A stretch of 5,844 nt of DNA from an uncultured Collinsella sp. Its GTDB lineage: Bacteria > Actinomycetota > Coriobacteriia > Coriobacteriales > Coriobacteriaceae. The position numbers and the translations under genes are program-made. Below the pieces are notes generated by a model, which worked only from the letters and a program-made list of their open reading frames with translations, did not search any database and was not told where the DNA came from. The stretch's first letter is position 1. The number at the start of each line of letters is the position of its first letter. Shown in pieces: positions 1 to 5,533 of this stretch. Location of the stretch: assembly GCA_958427895.1 (NCBI GenBank), contig CAUADW010000090.1:1-5844 (forward strand), read 5' to 3'.

Positions 1-207
1 CTTTCCGATGACGGCAACAAGGTGATGGGCGTTGAGTTTACCGGCGGCTGCGACGGCAATCTCAAGGCTATCTCCAAGCTGGTCGAGGGCGCTCCTGCCG
101 ATCGCGTAATCGAGGTTCTCGCCGGTAATACCTGCGGTATGAAAAAGACCTCCTGCGCCGACCAGCTTACACGCGCTATCGAGGCCGCTCGCACCGAGAT
201 CGCCTAA
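1..207 (+). CDS. TSCPD-domain small protein (TIGR03905-like), 5' end missing
   Basis: The reading frame is open from the first base of the window and ends with TAA at 205-207, so the true start lies upstream; an in-frame GTG at 22 and ATG at 25 fall inside the domain and are unlikely starts. The 68 visible residues contain GGCDGN (Cys codon 49-51), NTCG (Cys codon 133-135) and TSCADQ (Cys codon 154-156). This is the pattern of the small stand-alone TSCPD proteins with four conserved cysteines; the first cysteine would lie before the window. The name-giving TSCPD is TSCAD here. In the family the cysteines are thought to bind metal, and related domains occur at the C-terminus of some ribonucleotide reductases, but the role of the stand-alone form is not established. 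The stop overlaps the next gene's start (TAATG), so the two are probably translated from one message. Confidence 0.8.
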   Translation, partial: LSDDGNKVMGVEFTGGCDGNLKAISKLVEGAPADRVIEVLAGNTCGMKKTSCADQLTRAIEAARTEIA

Positions 208-1418
208 TGGGTATCGCCGATCACATCAAGAACGGAATATCGCGTCGCGGCTTTGTACTCGGTGGGGCTGCCGCGGGCGCTGCCACGGTGCTTGCCGGAT
301 GCTCGAAAAAAACGGGCACCAGCGATGATGCCGCCGGCGAGCCGCAGGTTATCAAGGATGATTCCAAAATCATCTCGATTACGGATGAGTACGAGGCAGT
401 CGACATCGATCTTGAGCCGGCGGCGTCATGGACGCTGCCTCTGGGTACGCTGCTGTACTACTGCGACGGCGATTACGCCGCGGCGATGATGGCGCCCGCA
501 TCGGCACTGCACGCCAACACACTCGGTGTGCTCAACCTGGGCGATGGCTCGCTTACCACATTAATCGAGGATCCTATCGAGGGCACGGGATATGCATTCT
601 ACGATGTCCGTGCCGGTGACGGCGTATTCGCGTGGGTTGAGATGAACTTTGCCAATTCATCGTGGAAGCTCTACGCTCAAAATCTGTCGGGCGCTTCGCT
701 CTCTGGCGACGTGGTTGAGCTCGATCGAGGTGGCAAGGACTATGATCCGCCCCTGTTTACGGCGTTCGGGTCATCGGTCATCTGGTATAAAATGCCTTCG
801 GCAGGCGGCAATAAAACGAGTAGCGATTCGTTTTGCTATCGTCGCTCGCTTGATGAATCCAAGGCCGGGGTAATTTGGAAATCGACGGGCCGCTTTGCAT
901 CGGCCCCGCGCGCGTGCGACGGCATTTTGACCATCTCGCCGCGTGTCCGCAACGACGAAGGCGTCTACTACGGCATAACGGCAATCGATCTGACCGACGG
1001 CAACAACACCAAACGTGCCCAGCTAGTTCTTCCCTCGTCAGTCTCGCCTTTCGAGGCCGTATACATGGGCGATACCTTCGTGTTTTCTATCGAGGCGACC
1101 TATAGTGGCGTGGGCAGCCTGGGCAACATGGGCACGTATATCGGTAATGAGGGAGGGCCGTATCTCTTCCTGTCCCGCGAGCCGCTCGCATGTGCGGCTG
1201 GCAAGAAGAATAAATACCTTGTTAAGGTACAGGCGTCGCATTTCCTGATCGACACCTCTGCCAAGACCTATGGCTCGCTGCTGTCGCCCGACCGCGCTTT
1301 AGAGTATGGCGATTATCCAGCTACGGCGGGAAAGTCGGACTCATTTCTTACGTACGCCACGGTACGCAACAGCCAGGGTATACCCGAGACGGTCACTGCA
1401 CGCCTATTCTCTCTTTAA
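207..1418 (+). CDS. Tat-exported lipoprotein, probable beta-propeller, function unknown
   Basis: 403 residues. The N-terminus is a combined Tat and lipoprotein signal: twin arginines R13-R14 in SRRGFVLGG, an Ala/Gly-rich hydrophobic core, then the lipobox LAGC with C32 as the lipidated residue. The mature protein should be exported folded and anchored on the outer face of the cytoplasmic membrane. The linker after C32 is hydrophilic. From about residue 83 short beta-strand motifs of the form D-G-x-aromatic/aliphatic recur near residues 87, 138, 189, 238, 289 and 378, often followed by Trp/Tyr-rich strands; this suggests propeller blades but is inference. Four further cysteines (86, 210, 237, 329) could form disulfides. 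No catalytic motif is recognised. The start is fixed by the Tat motif; its ribosome site is weak (GAGA at 196-199), consistent with coupling to the upstream stop codon. Codon use is looser than in the regulator or purC (TTA, CTA, TCA, ATA all occur). A substrate-binding or sensory accessory role is possible but unproven. Confidence 0.85.
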   Translation: MGIADHIKNGISRRGFVLGGAAAGAATVLAGCSKKTGTSDDAAGEPQVIKDDSKIISITDEYEAVDIDLEPAASWTLPLGTLLYYCDGDYAAAMMAPASALHANTLGVLNLGDGSLTTLIEDPIEGTGYAFYDVRAGDGVFAWVEMNFANSSWKLYAQNLSGASLSGDVVELDRGGKDYDPPLFTAFGSSVIWYKMPSAGGNKTSSDSFCYRRSLDESKAGVIWKSTGRFASAPRACDGILTISPRVRNDEGVYYGITAIDLTDGNNTKRAQLVLPSSVSPFEAVYMGDTFVFSIEATYSGVGSLGNMGTYIGNEGGPYLFLSREPLACAAGKKNKYLVKVQASHFLIDTSAKTYGSLLSPDRALEYGDYPATAGKSDSFLTYATVRNSQGIPETVTARLFSL

Positions 1419-1477
1419 GCTTAGAGGGGTTAAAAAGGCGCCAACAGGGGAATAAACGCGTTGTAATTGTGAGTACC

Positions 1478-1516
1478 GCCCGCCGAGCTGCCGCGTCATA
1501 GCGGCATCCGGCGGGC
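1478..1516 (+). terminator. GC-rich two-part hairpin, possible terminator of the lipoprotein unit
   Basis: Outer arms 1478-1485 (GCCCGCCG) and 1509-1516 (CGGCGGGC) are perfect complements. Inner arms 1489-1494 (TGCCGC) and 1501-1506 (GCGGCA) are too, closing a six-base loop GTCATA. A 3/2-base internal loop separates the two stems. No T-tract follows on either strand, so this is not a canonical intrinsic terminator. It could end the upstream transcript weakly, protect its 3' end, or act as a structure ahead of the regulator gene. Confidence 0.5.
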
Positions 1517-1526
1517 TCAGGTGCGT

Positions 1527-1532
1527 TAAAAT
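1527..1532 (+). promoter_or_regulatory. Candidate -10 box for the two-component operon
   Basis: TAAAAT matches the sigma-70 type TATAAT at five of six positions and would place a start site about 33 bases before the ATG at 1572. No -35 element is visible at 16-18 bases upstream, where the sequence is the right arm of the GC hairpin. This is a weak call; an activator-dependent promoter would fit equally. Confidence 0.25.
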
Positions 1533-1557
1533 GGGCTTGTTCTTAGCTAATTGAGAC

Positions 1558-1564
1558 AGGGGGG
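1558..1564 (+). promoter_or_regulatory. Ribosome binding site deciding the response-regulator start
   Basis: AGGGGGG lies seven bases before ATG 1572. An in-frame TTG at 1551 would put this purine run inside the coding sequence and has no ribosome site of its own, so ATG 1572 is preferred. Confidence 0.75.
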
Positions 1565-1571
1565 CCGTGTT

Positions 1572-2294
1572 ATGGCTTCAGATGCAAAAAAGATTCTGCT
1601 GGTCGAGGATGAGAAGGCAATCCGTGACGCCGTCGCTGCCTATCTCGAGCGCGAAGGCTACTGGGTTGTGGGCGTCGGCGACGGCCAGTCCGCGATCGAG
1701 GAGTTCGAGAAGCATCAGTTCGACCTGGTCGTGCTCGACCTTATGCTCCCCAAGATCCCCGGCGAGCGCGTTTGCCGCACCATTCGCGATACCTCGGATG
1801 TTCCCATCATCATGCTGACTGCCAAGGGTGAGATCGAGGACCGTATTATCGGTCTTGAGCTCGGCGCCGACGACTATCTGATTAAGCCGTTCTCGCCGCG
1901 CGAGCTCGTCGCCCGCGTTCGCGCTCTGTTCCGCCGTGCCCATCAGGCCGACGAGCCCGCCGTCGAGGTACTCGACTTCGGCGATCTGGTCATCGATATC
2001 TCGGGCCACAAGATCTTGGTCGAGGGCAAGGAAGTCGACCTGACGGCTTCCGAGTTCAAGCTGCTCACCACGCTTGCCCGCCATCCCGGCCGTGTGTATA
2101 ACCGCATGGAGCTGGTCGAGAAAGTGCTCGGGTATGACTTTGAGGGCTATGAGCGCACCATCGATAGCCACGTGAAGAATCTTCGCGCCAAGCTGGGCGA
2201 TGATCCCAAGAAGCCCAAGTGGCTCTACACCGTCCATGGTGTCGGCTATCGCTTCGAGGCTCCGGCCAAGACCGATAAGTCGGACGAGAAATAG
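1572..2294 (+). CDS. OmpR/PhoB-family two-component response regulator
   Basis: 240 residues from ATG 1572, the usual size for this family. The receiver domain (about 6-120) has the acidic pair E12-D13, phospho-acceptor D56 in VVLDLMLP, T83 in MLTA and K105 in the KPF motif: all the conserved receiver positions. A winged-helix DNA-binding domain follows (about 135-233), with the family hallmarks TASEFKLL, a recognition-helix stretch around YERTIDSHVKNLRAKLG, and a closing hairpin YTVHGVGYRFE. It is therefore a cytoplasmic transcription factor activated by phosphoryl transfer from the kinase encoded next. The stop codon overlaps the kinase ribosome site, so the pair is co-translated. No TTA, CTA or TCA codon appears after codon 3, showing strong GC-biased codon choice. 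The regulon and signal cannot be named; PhoP, WalR and MtrA are all the same architecture. Confidence 0.96.
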   Translation: MASDAKKILLVEDEKAIRDAVAAYLEREGYWVVGVGDGQSAIEEFEKHQFDLVVLDLMLPKIPGERVCRTIRDTSDVPIIMLTAKGEIEDRIIGLELGADDYLIKPFSPRELVARVRALFRRAHQADEPAVEVLDFGDLVIDISGHKILVEGKEVDLTASEFKLLTTLARHPGRVYNRMELVEKVLGYDFEGYERTIDSHVKNLRAKLGDDPKKPKWLYTVHGVGYRFEAPAKTDKSDEK

Positions 2295-2297
2295 GGA
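2293..2297 (+). promoter_or_regulatory. Kinase ribosome binding site overlapping regulator stop codon
   Basis: AGGGA begins within the TAG stop of the regulator (2292-2294) and sits eight bases before ATG 2306. This supports ATG 2306 over the in-frame ATG at 2408, which has no purine-rich site before it, and implies coupled translation of the pair. Confidence 0.7.
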
Positions 2298-2305
2298 AAT
2301 CACAT

Positions 2306-3871
2306 ATGACACCTGCGCGCTTTGAAATCGGACAAAAGCACAAGCAGGAGAGCGAGGCGGGTTCCAAGGCTAGTTGGAACACGCCTCGTTCCGATTCACG
2401 GCCAACGATGAGCTATCCCTCGCGCATGGCACTTGCTTTTGCTCTGACATCGCTCATGACGGTATTGGTGCTGGTGGGCGTTGTCTCTGTTGTGTGGGGC
2501 ACGGTCTTTTCGGATTACACACGCTCCAATATCGTCGAAATCGCAAATTCCGCTGCCGAGAAGTTGGCAACCTCATATGAGGAAAACGGCTCTTGGACCG
2601 CGGGAGAACTGCGCACGGTCGCAACGTCGAGTTTGGTTTCCGACGATCTGGGCATGCAGGTCGTCAATAAAAAGGGCGTGATCGTTTATGACGATTCCTG
2701 GCCCTCGGCAAGCGCCACCGCCGATGTACGCGAAAACCAGGCTACGACCGACGACACGAGCGGCAAGAGGGCATCGCATAGCCCGGTTTCGTCTGCTCCA
2801 ACCGACTCCGATAGCGTTGCTGACGTCGAGATTGTAACGTCTTCCGGCGAGCATGTCGGTCAGGTAAAGCTGTGGGCCATCGGCTCCGACGCTCTGCTCA
2901 CCAAGGCGGACTCTGCGTTTAGGGAGAAGACCTTTAACGCCATGGCCCTCGCCGCGGTTGTTGCAATCTGCATTTCGGTCGTTATCGGATCGCTCGTGTC
3001 GCGCATGCTCACCAAGCCGATTCATCGCATCACCAGTACCGCAAAGCAAATCCGTGACGGCGACCTGTCGGCTCGCACGGGACTGCGCGGTGATGACGAG
3101 ATCGATCAGCTGGGTGAGACCTTCGATGAGATGGCCACTTCGCTCGAGAAGGATATGAAACACGAGAAGCGCCTGACCTCAGACGTTGCACACGAGCTTC
3201 GCACGCCGCTTATGGCCATGCTCGCAACGGTCGAGGCCATGCAGGATGGCGTGTATCCCACCGACGATGAGCATTTGGAGACCGTTGCTTCCGAGACGCG
3301 TCGCTTGGCTCGTCTGGTGCAGCAGATGCTCGACCTGTCGCGCATGGAAAACAGCGCGGCTCCGCTCAACCTTGAGCCGGTGGACATGGTTCCTTTCGTG
3401 CGTTCCATCGTCAATGCCCAGGAGCGCCTGTTTGTCGACCGCGATCTGCGCCTGCGTTTTGCGGACGAGACCCAGGGTCACGACGATGTCGTCGAGGCCG
3501 ATCCCGACATGATCACGCAATGTGTTATCAACCTCATGAGCAACGCCATGCGCTACACCCCCGAGGGCGGTTGGGTCGTGGTGTCGGTGCTCAGTGACCG
3601 CAAGCACGTCAGCATTGCCGTTTCTGATACCGGTATCGGTATTGCCAAGGACGATCTGTCGCGTATCTTCGGACGATTTTGGCGCGCCGATGCCAGCCGC
3701 GCCCGCGAAGCTGGCGGCCTGGGCGTTGGCCTCGCCGTGACCAAGCAGATCGTCGAGCGTCACCATGGCTACATATCCGTGGAGTCGGAGCTTGGAAAGG
3801 GTACGACTTTTACAATTCATCTGCCCCGCGAGCACACGGCAGACGCGGCATCTACTACAATGGAGCACTAG
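2306..3871 (+). CDS. Membrane sensor histidine kinase (HAMP-HisKA-HATPase), partner of the upstream regulator
   Basis: 521 residues. Order: a hydrophilic cytoplasmic N-terminus of about 40 residues; membrane segment about 43-66; an extracytoplasmic sensor of about 140 residues (68-210); membrane segment about 211-232; HAMP linker about 231-283; HisKA dimerisation domain with phospho-accepting H296 in the H-box DVAHELRTP; and a C-terminal ATP-binding domain. The latter shows an N-box with N409 and N413, G1 box DTGIGI (441-446), F-box FGRFWR (455-460) and G2 box GGLGVGLA (470-477). All catalytic elements are present, so it should autophosphorylate and pass phosphate to D56 of the regulator. The sensor has a PAS/Cache-like strand pattern (GMQVVNKKGVIVYDD, 116-130), a Ser/Thr/Asp-rich low-complexity insert (about 132-172), then VGQVKLWAIGS; the ligand is unknown. 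An alternative start at ATG 2408 would remove 34 residues without touching a domain. Confidence 0.96.
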   Translation: MTPARFEIGQKHKQESEAGSKASWNTPRSDSRPTMSYPSRMALAFALTSLMTVLVLVGVVSVVWGTVFSDYTRSNIVEIANSAAEKLATSYEENGSWTAGELRTVATSSLVSDDLGMQVVNKKGVIVYDDSWPSASATADVRENQATTDDTSGKRASHSPVSSAPTDSDSVADVEIVTSSGEHVGQVKLWAIGSDALLTKADSAFREKTFNAMALAAVVAICISVVIGSLVSRMLTKPIHRITSTAKQIRDGDLSARTGLRGDDEIDQLGETFDEMATSLEKDMKHEKRLTSDVAHELRTPLMAMLATVEAMQDGVYPTDDEHLETVASETRRLARLVQQMLDLSRMENSAAPLNLEPVDMVPFVRSIVNAQERLFVDRDLRLRFADETQGHDDVVEADPDMITQCVINLMSNAMRYTPEGGWVVVSVLSDRKHVSIAVSDTGIGIAKDDLSRIFGRFWRADASRAREAGGLGVGLAVTKQIVERHHGYISVESELGKGTTFTIHLPREHTADAASTTMEH

Positions 3872-3929
3872 CTTTTCGCTATTCGGTGAAGGAGGGGCCG
3901 CGTCCCTGCCGCTCCGAGTTTGCGAAAAC

Positions 3930-3949
3930 ATGCGGGAAAGAACCCGCAT
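3930..3949 (+). terminator. Short perfect hairpin between the kinase gene and purC
   Basis: Arms ATGCGGG (3930-3936) and CCCGCAT (3943-3949) pair perfectly across the loop AAAGAA. On the + strand the arm is followed by TTCTGT, an imperfect T-tract; on the - strand it is followed by GTTTTC. It most likely ends or attenuates the two-component transcript before purC. Seven base pairs and a broken T-tract suggest only partial efficiency. Confidence 0.55.
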
Positions 3950-3966
3950 TTCTGTCGTATTTAGGT

Positions 3967-3972
3967 AAGGAG
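3967..3972 (+). promoter_or_regulatory. purC ribosome binding site, sets start at GTG 3981
   Basis: AAGGAG lies eight bases before GTG 3981, ideal spacing. The longer reading frame from GTG 3972 would begin inside this site, and the in-frame ATG at 3990 is 17 bases away, so GTG 3981 is the best start. Confidence 0.8.
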
Positions 3973-3980
3973 TGACTCAC

Positions 3981-4868
3981 GTGACAACGATGGAGCGTCG
4001 TCCGGATTCCCGTGGCAAGGTTCGTGATATTTACGATGCCGGTGAAAACCTGCTGATGGTCGCCACCGACCGCATTTCTGCGTTCGACTTCATTCTTCCC
4101 GACGAGATTCCGTTTAAGGGAGAGGTACTCAATCGCATCTCGGCATTCTGGTTCGATAAGTTTGCCGACATCGTCCCCAACCATCTCGTTTCCATCGACC
4201 CGGCGGATTTCCCCGAGGAGTTTGCTGAGTATCGTGACTACCTCGCTGGCCGCGCCATGCTGGTTAAGAAGGCCCAGACGATTCCTATCGAGTGCATCGT
4301 CCGCGGCTATCTGACCGGTTCGGGCAAGAAGACCTACGACGAGAACGGCACCGTCTGCGGCATCCAGCTGCCTGAGGGCCTGACCGAGGCTTCCAAGCTT
4401 CCTGAGCCGCTGTTCACGCCGTCCACGAAGGCCGAGATCGGTGACCACGACGAGAACATCTCGTTCGAGCGTTGCTGCGAGATCGTGGGCGAGGACATCG
4501 CCACGCAGATTCGCGACCTTTCCCTCAAGATCTACAAGGCTGCCGCCGAGTACGCCGCGACCCGTGGCATCATCATTGCCGACACCAAGTTCGAGTTTGG
4601 TGTTATTGATGGCAAGGTCACGCTGATCGACGAGTGCCTCACGCCCGACTCCAGCCGTTTCTGGCCTGCTGCCAGCTACGAGGAGGGCAAGATCCAGCCT
4701 AGCTACGACAAGCAATTCGTCCGCAATTGGCTCAAGGCCAACTGGGATATGACGGGGGAGACCCCGCACCTGCCCGCCGAGGTCATCGATGGCACGTCCG
4801 AGCGCTATCGCGAGGCCTTCCAGATCATCACGGGCTCCCAGTTCACAAGCATGAAGGAGAACGCATAA
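3981..4868 (+). CDS. purC: Phosphoribosylaminoimidazole-succinocarboxamide synthase (SAICAR synthase)
   Basis: 295 residues from GTG 3981. The enzyme joins CAIR and L-aspartate using ATP to give SAICAR in de novo purine synthesis, in the cytoplasm. Visible family motifs, in order: GKVRD (12-16, nucleotide-binding N-terminal strand), DRISAFD (30-36), ECIVRGYLTGS (104-114), the signature PEPLFTPSTKA (141-151) with the downstream DEN (157-159), DTKFEFG (201-207) and the C-terminal signature DECLTPDSSRFW (217-228). The length and the extended C-terminus match the long, yeast Ade1-like form rather than the roughly 237-residue E. coli form. There are no TTA, CTA or TCA codons, which fits a well-expressed core gene. 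No other pur gene is in the window; the gene before it is a signalling kinase separated by a hairpin, and the next gene abuts with no gap. No riboswitch was recognised in the spacer upstream. Confidence 0.97.
   Translation: MTTMERRPDSRGKVRDIYDAGENLLMVATDRISAFDFILPDEIPFKGEVLNRISAFWFDKFADIVPNHLVSIDPADFPEEFAEYRDYLAGRAMLVKKAQTIPIECIVRGYLTGSGKKTYDENGTVCGIQLPEGLTEASKLPEPLFTPSTKAEIGDHDENISFERCCEIVGEDIATQIRDLSLKIYKAAAEYAATRGIIIADTKFEFGVIDGKVTLIDECLTPDSSRFWPAASYEEGKIQPSYDKQFVRNWLKANWDMTGETPHLPAEVIDGTSERYREAFQIITGSQFTSMKENA
4854..4860 (+). promoter_or_regulatory. Ribosome binding site inside the purC 3' end
   Basis: AAGGAGA, within the last codons of purC, is eight bases before GTG 4869. It fixes that GTG as the start of the downstream gene even though it directly follows the purC TAA, and points to coupled translation. 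Confidence 0.8.
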
Positions 4869-5444
4869 GTGAGTACCCGTAGCGCCACGAACAAGCGCAC
4901 GCAATCCCACGAAGTTACCGGGGTTGCGCGCAAGTCTGCCGCATCTGCTAAGCCCGCCCGCCAAGCAGCGAGCTCCGTTCGCGTCGTGCCGGCTTCGTCT
5001 AAGGCACGCCGCAAAGAGCTCGAGAAGGGCGAGAACCTCGAGGGCCTCTCTAAAGAGGAGAAGCGCGCCCGCAAGGCTAAGCAGCGCGCCAAGGAGGACC
5101 GCATCTATACGGTGTCGAATATCCTCCTCAAGCAGGACGAGGACTACACCAAGCGCCGTCGCATCTGGTGGATTGTGCTCGCCATTGGCATGGTGCTCGT
5201 CGTGGCAATTTGGGCCTCGCTGTACTTCGCTCCCGCTGGCATGGTGTCCAGCCCTGTCCAGATGGTCGGCATTGTTTTGTCCTACGTCATCATTTTGGGC
5301 GACTTTATCTATGACTTCGCTCGTATTCGTCCCTTGCGCAACATGTACCGCGCGCAGGCCGAGGGCATGTCCGAGAACAAGCTCAACGCTCTTATCGAGC
5401 GCTCGGCTGCCGAGGAGGACAAGAAGGACTCCAAGAAGAAGTAA
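4869..5444 (+). CDS. Basic two-pass membrane protein of unknown function
   Basis: 191 residues, starting at GTG immediately after the purC stop. I do not recognise a named family. The N-terminal half (1-98) is hydrophilic and strongly basic, Ala/Ser/Lys/Arg-rich, with a charged, probably helical Lys/Glu/Arg run at about 45-77. Two membrane segments follow (about 99-120 and 129-150), joined by a short loop (SLYFAPAGMVSSP), then a charged tail ending in a Lys/Asp/Glu cluster and KKK. KRRR just before the first segment and the Arg residues after the second suggest that both termini are cytoplasmic. The extended basic N-terminus could contact nucleic acid, ribosomes or acidic lipid, but nothing shows which. 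It lacks TTA, CTA and TCA codons like purC. Position suggests co-transcription with purC and termination at the hairpin 31 bases downstream; a role in purine synthesis does not follow from this. Small conserved Coriobacteriia membrane proteins of this style exist, but this one is hypothetical. Confidence 0.85.
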   Translation: MSTRSATNKRTQSHEVTGVARKSAASAKPARQAASSVRVVPASSKARRKELEKGENLEGLSKEEKRARKAKQRAKEDRIYTVSNILLKQDEDYTKRRRIWWIVLAIGMVLVVAIWASLYFAPAGMVSSPVQMVGIVLSYVIILGDFIYDFARIRPLRNMYRAQAEGMSENKLNALIERSAAEEDKKDSKKK

Positions 5445-5447
5445 CGT

Positions 5448-5477
5448 TTGCATACATACTTATCGCTAAGATATAAG
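5448..5477 (+). promoter_or_regulatory. Candidate promoter for the aminopeptidase gene, overlapping the terminator
   Basis: TTGCAT (5448-5453) and TATAAG (5472-5477) are 18 bases apart. The -10 matches TATAAT at five of six positions; the -35 matches TTGACA only at its first three. Transcription would start near 5484, inside the left arm of the terminator, so the new RNA could not form the whole hairpin. A second weaker pair, TTGCGG 5489-5494 and TATAGA 5513-5518, is also possible. Confidence 0.4.
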
Positions 5478-5505
5478 GCGCGTCGTTTTTGCGGCGCGCC
5501 TTTTT
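5475..5505 (+). terminator. Intrinsic terminator after the purC unit
   Basis: Arms 5475-5485 (AAGGCGCGTCG) and 5492-5502 (CGGCGCGCCTT) form an 11-pair stem with one T-G wobble around the loop TTTTTG, followed by a T-run at 5501-5505. This is a strong rho-independent terminator for the transcript carrying purC and the membrane protein. Confidence 0.9.
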
Positions 5506-5533
5506 ACTGTTCTATAGATAGATGGAGTGGCAC

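Noticed and set aside
1405..1435. A TAAGCTTA palindrome with flanking CTCT/AGAG just after the lipoprotein stop, considered as a terminator.
   Set aside because: The stem is short, AT-rich at its core, needs wobble pairs, and is followed by GGGGTTAAAAA rather than a T-run.
1551..1571. A TTG start at 1551 giving the response regulator seven extra residues.
   Set aside because: The AGGGGGG ribosome site would then lie inside the coding sequence; ATG 1572 has correct spacing and gives the usual receiver-domain N-terminus.
1578..2312. A 244-codon open frame on the - strand opposite the response regulator.
   Set aside because: It is the same in-register antisense effect; it ends exactly at the regulator's single TCA codon (1578-1580) and has no recognisable domain.
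3920..3963. TTGCGA ... TATTTA considered as a purC promoter.
   Set aside because: The spacing is 32 bases and the -10 matches poorly, so it is not a plausible sigma-70 type pair.
3765..3968. A 67-codon + strand frame overlapping the kinase 3' end and the spacer before purC.
   Set aside because: It has no ribosome site at its start, lies mostly inside the kinase gene in another frame, and its product shows no domain. Only its last 12 codons are kept as a possible leader in the findings.
3879..5453. A 524-codon open frame on the - strand across purC and the membrane-protein gene.
   Set aside because: It is in codon register with the two + strand genes and stays open only because they lack TTA, CTA and TCA codons. 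Its product is a Leu/Val/Asp/Arg-rich string with no family motif, while the + strand genes have strong motifs and ribosome sites.
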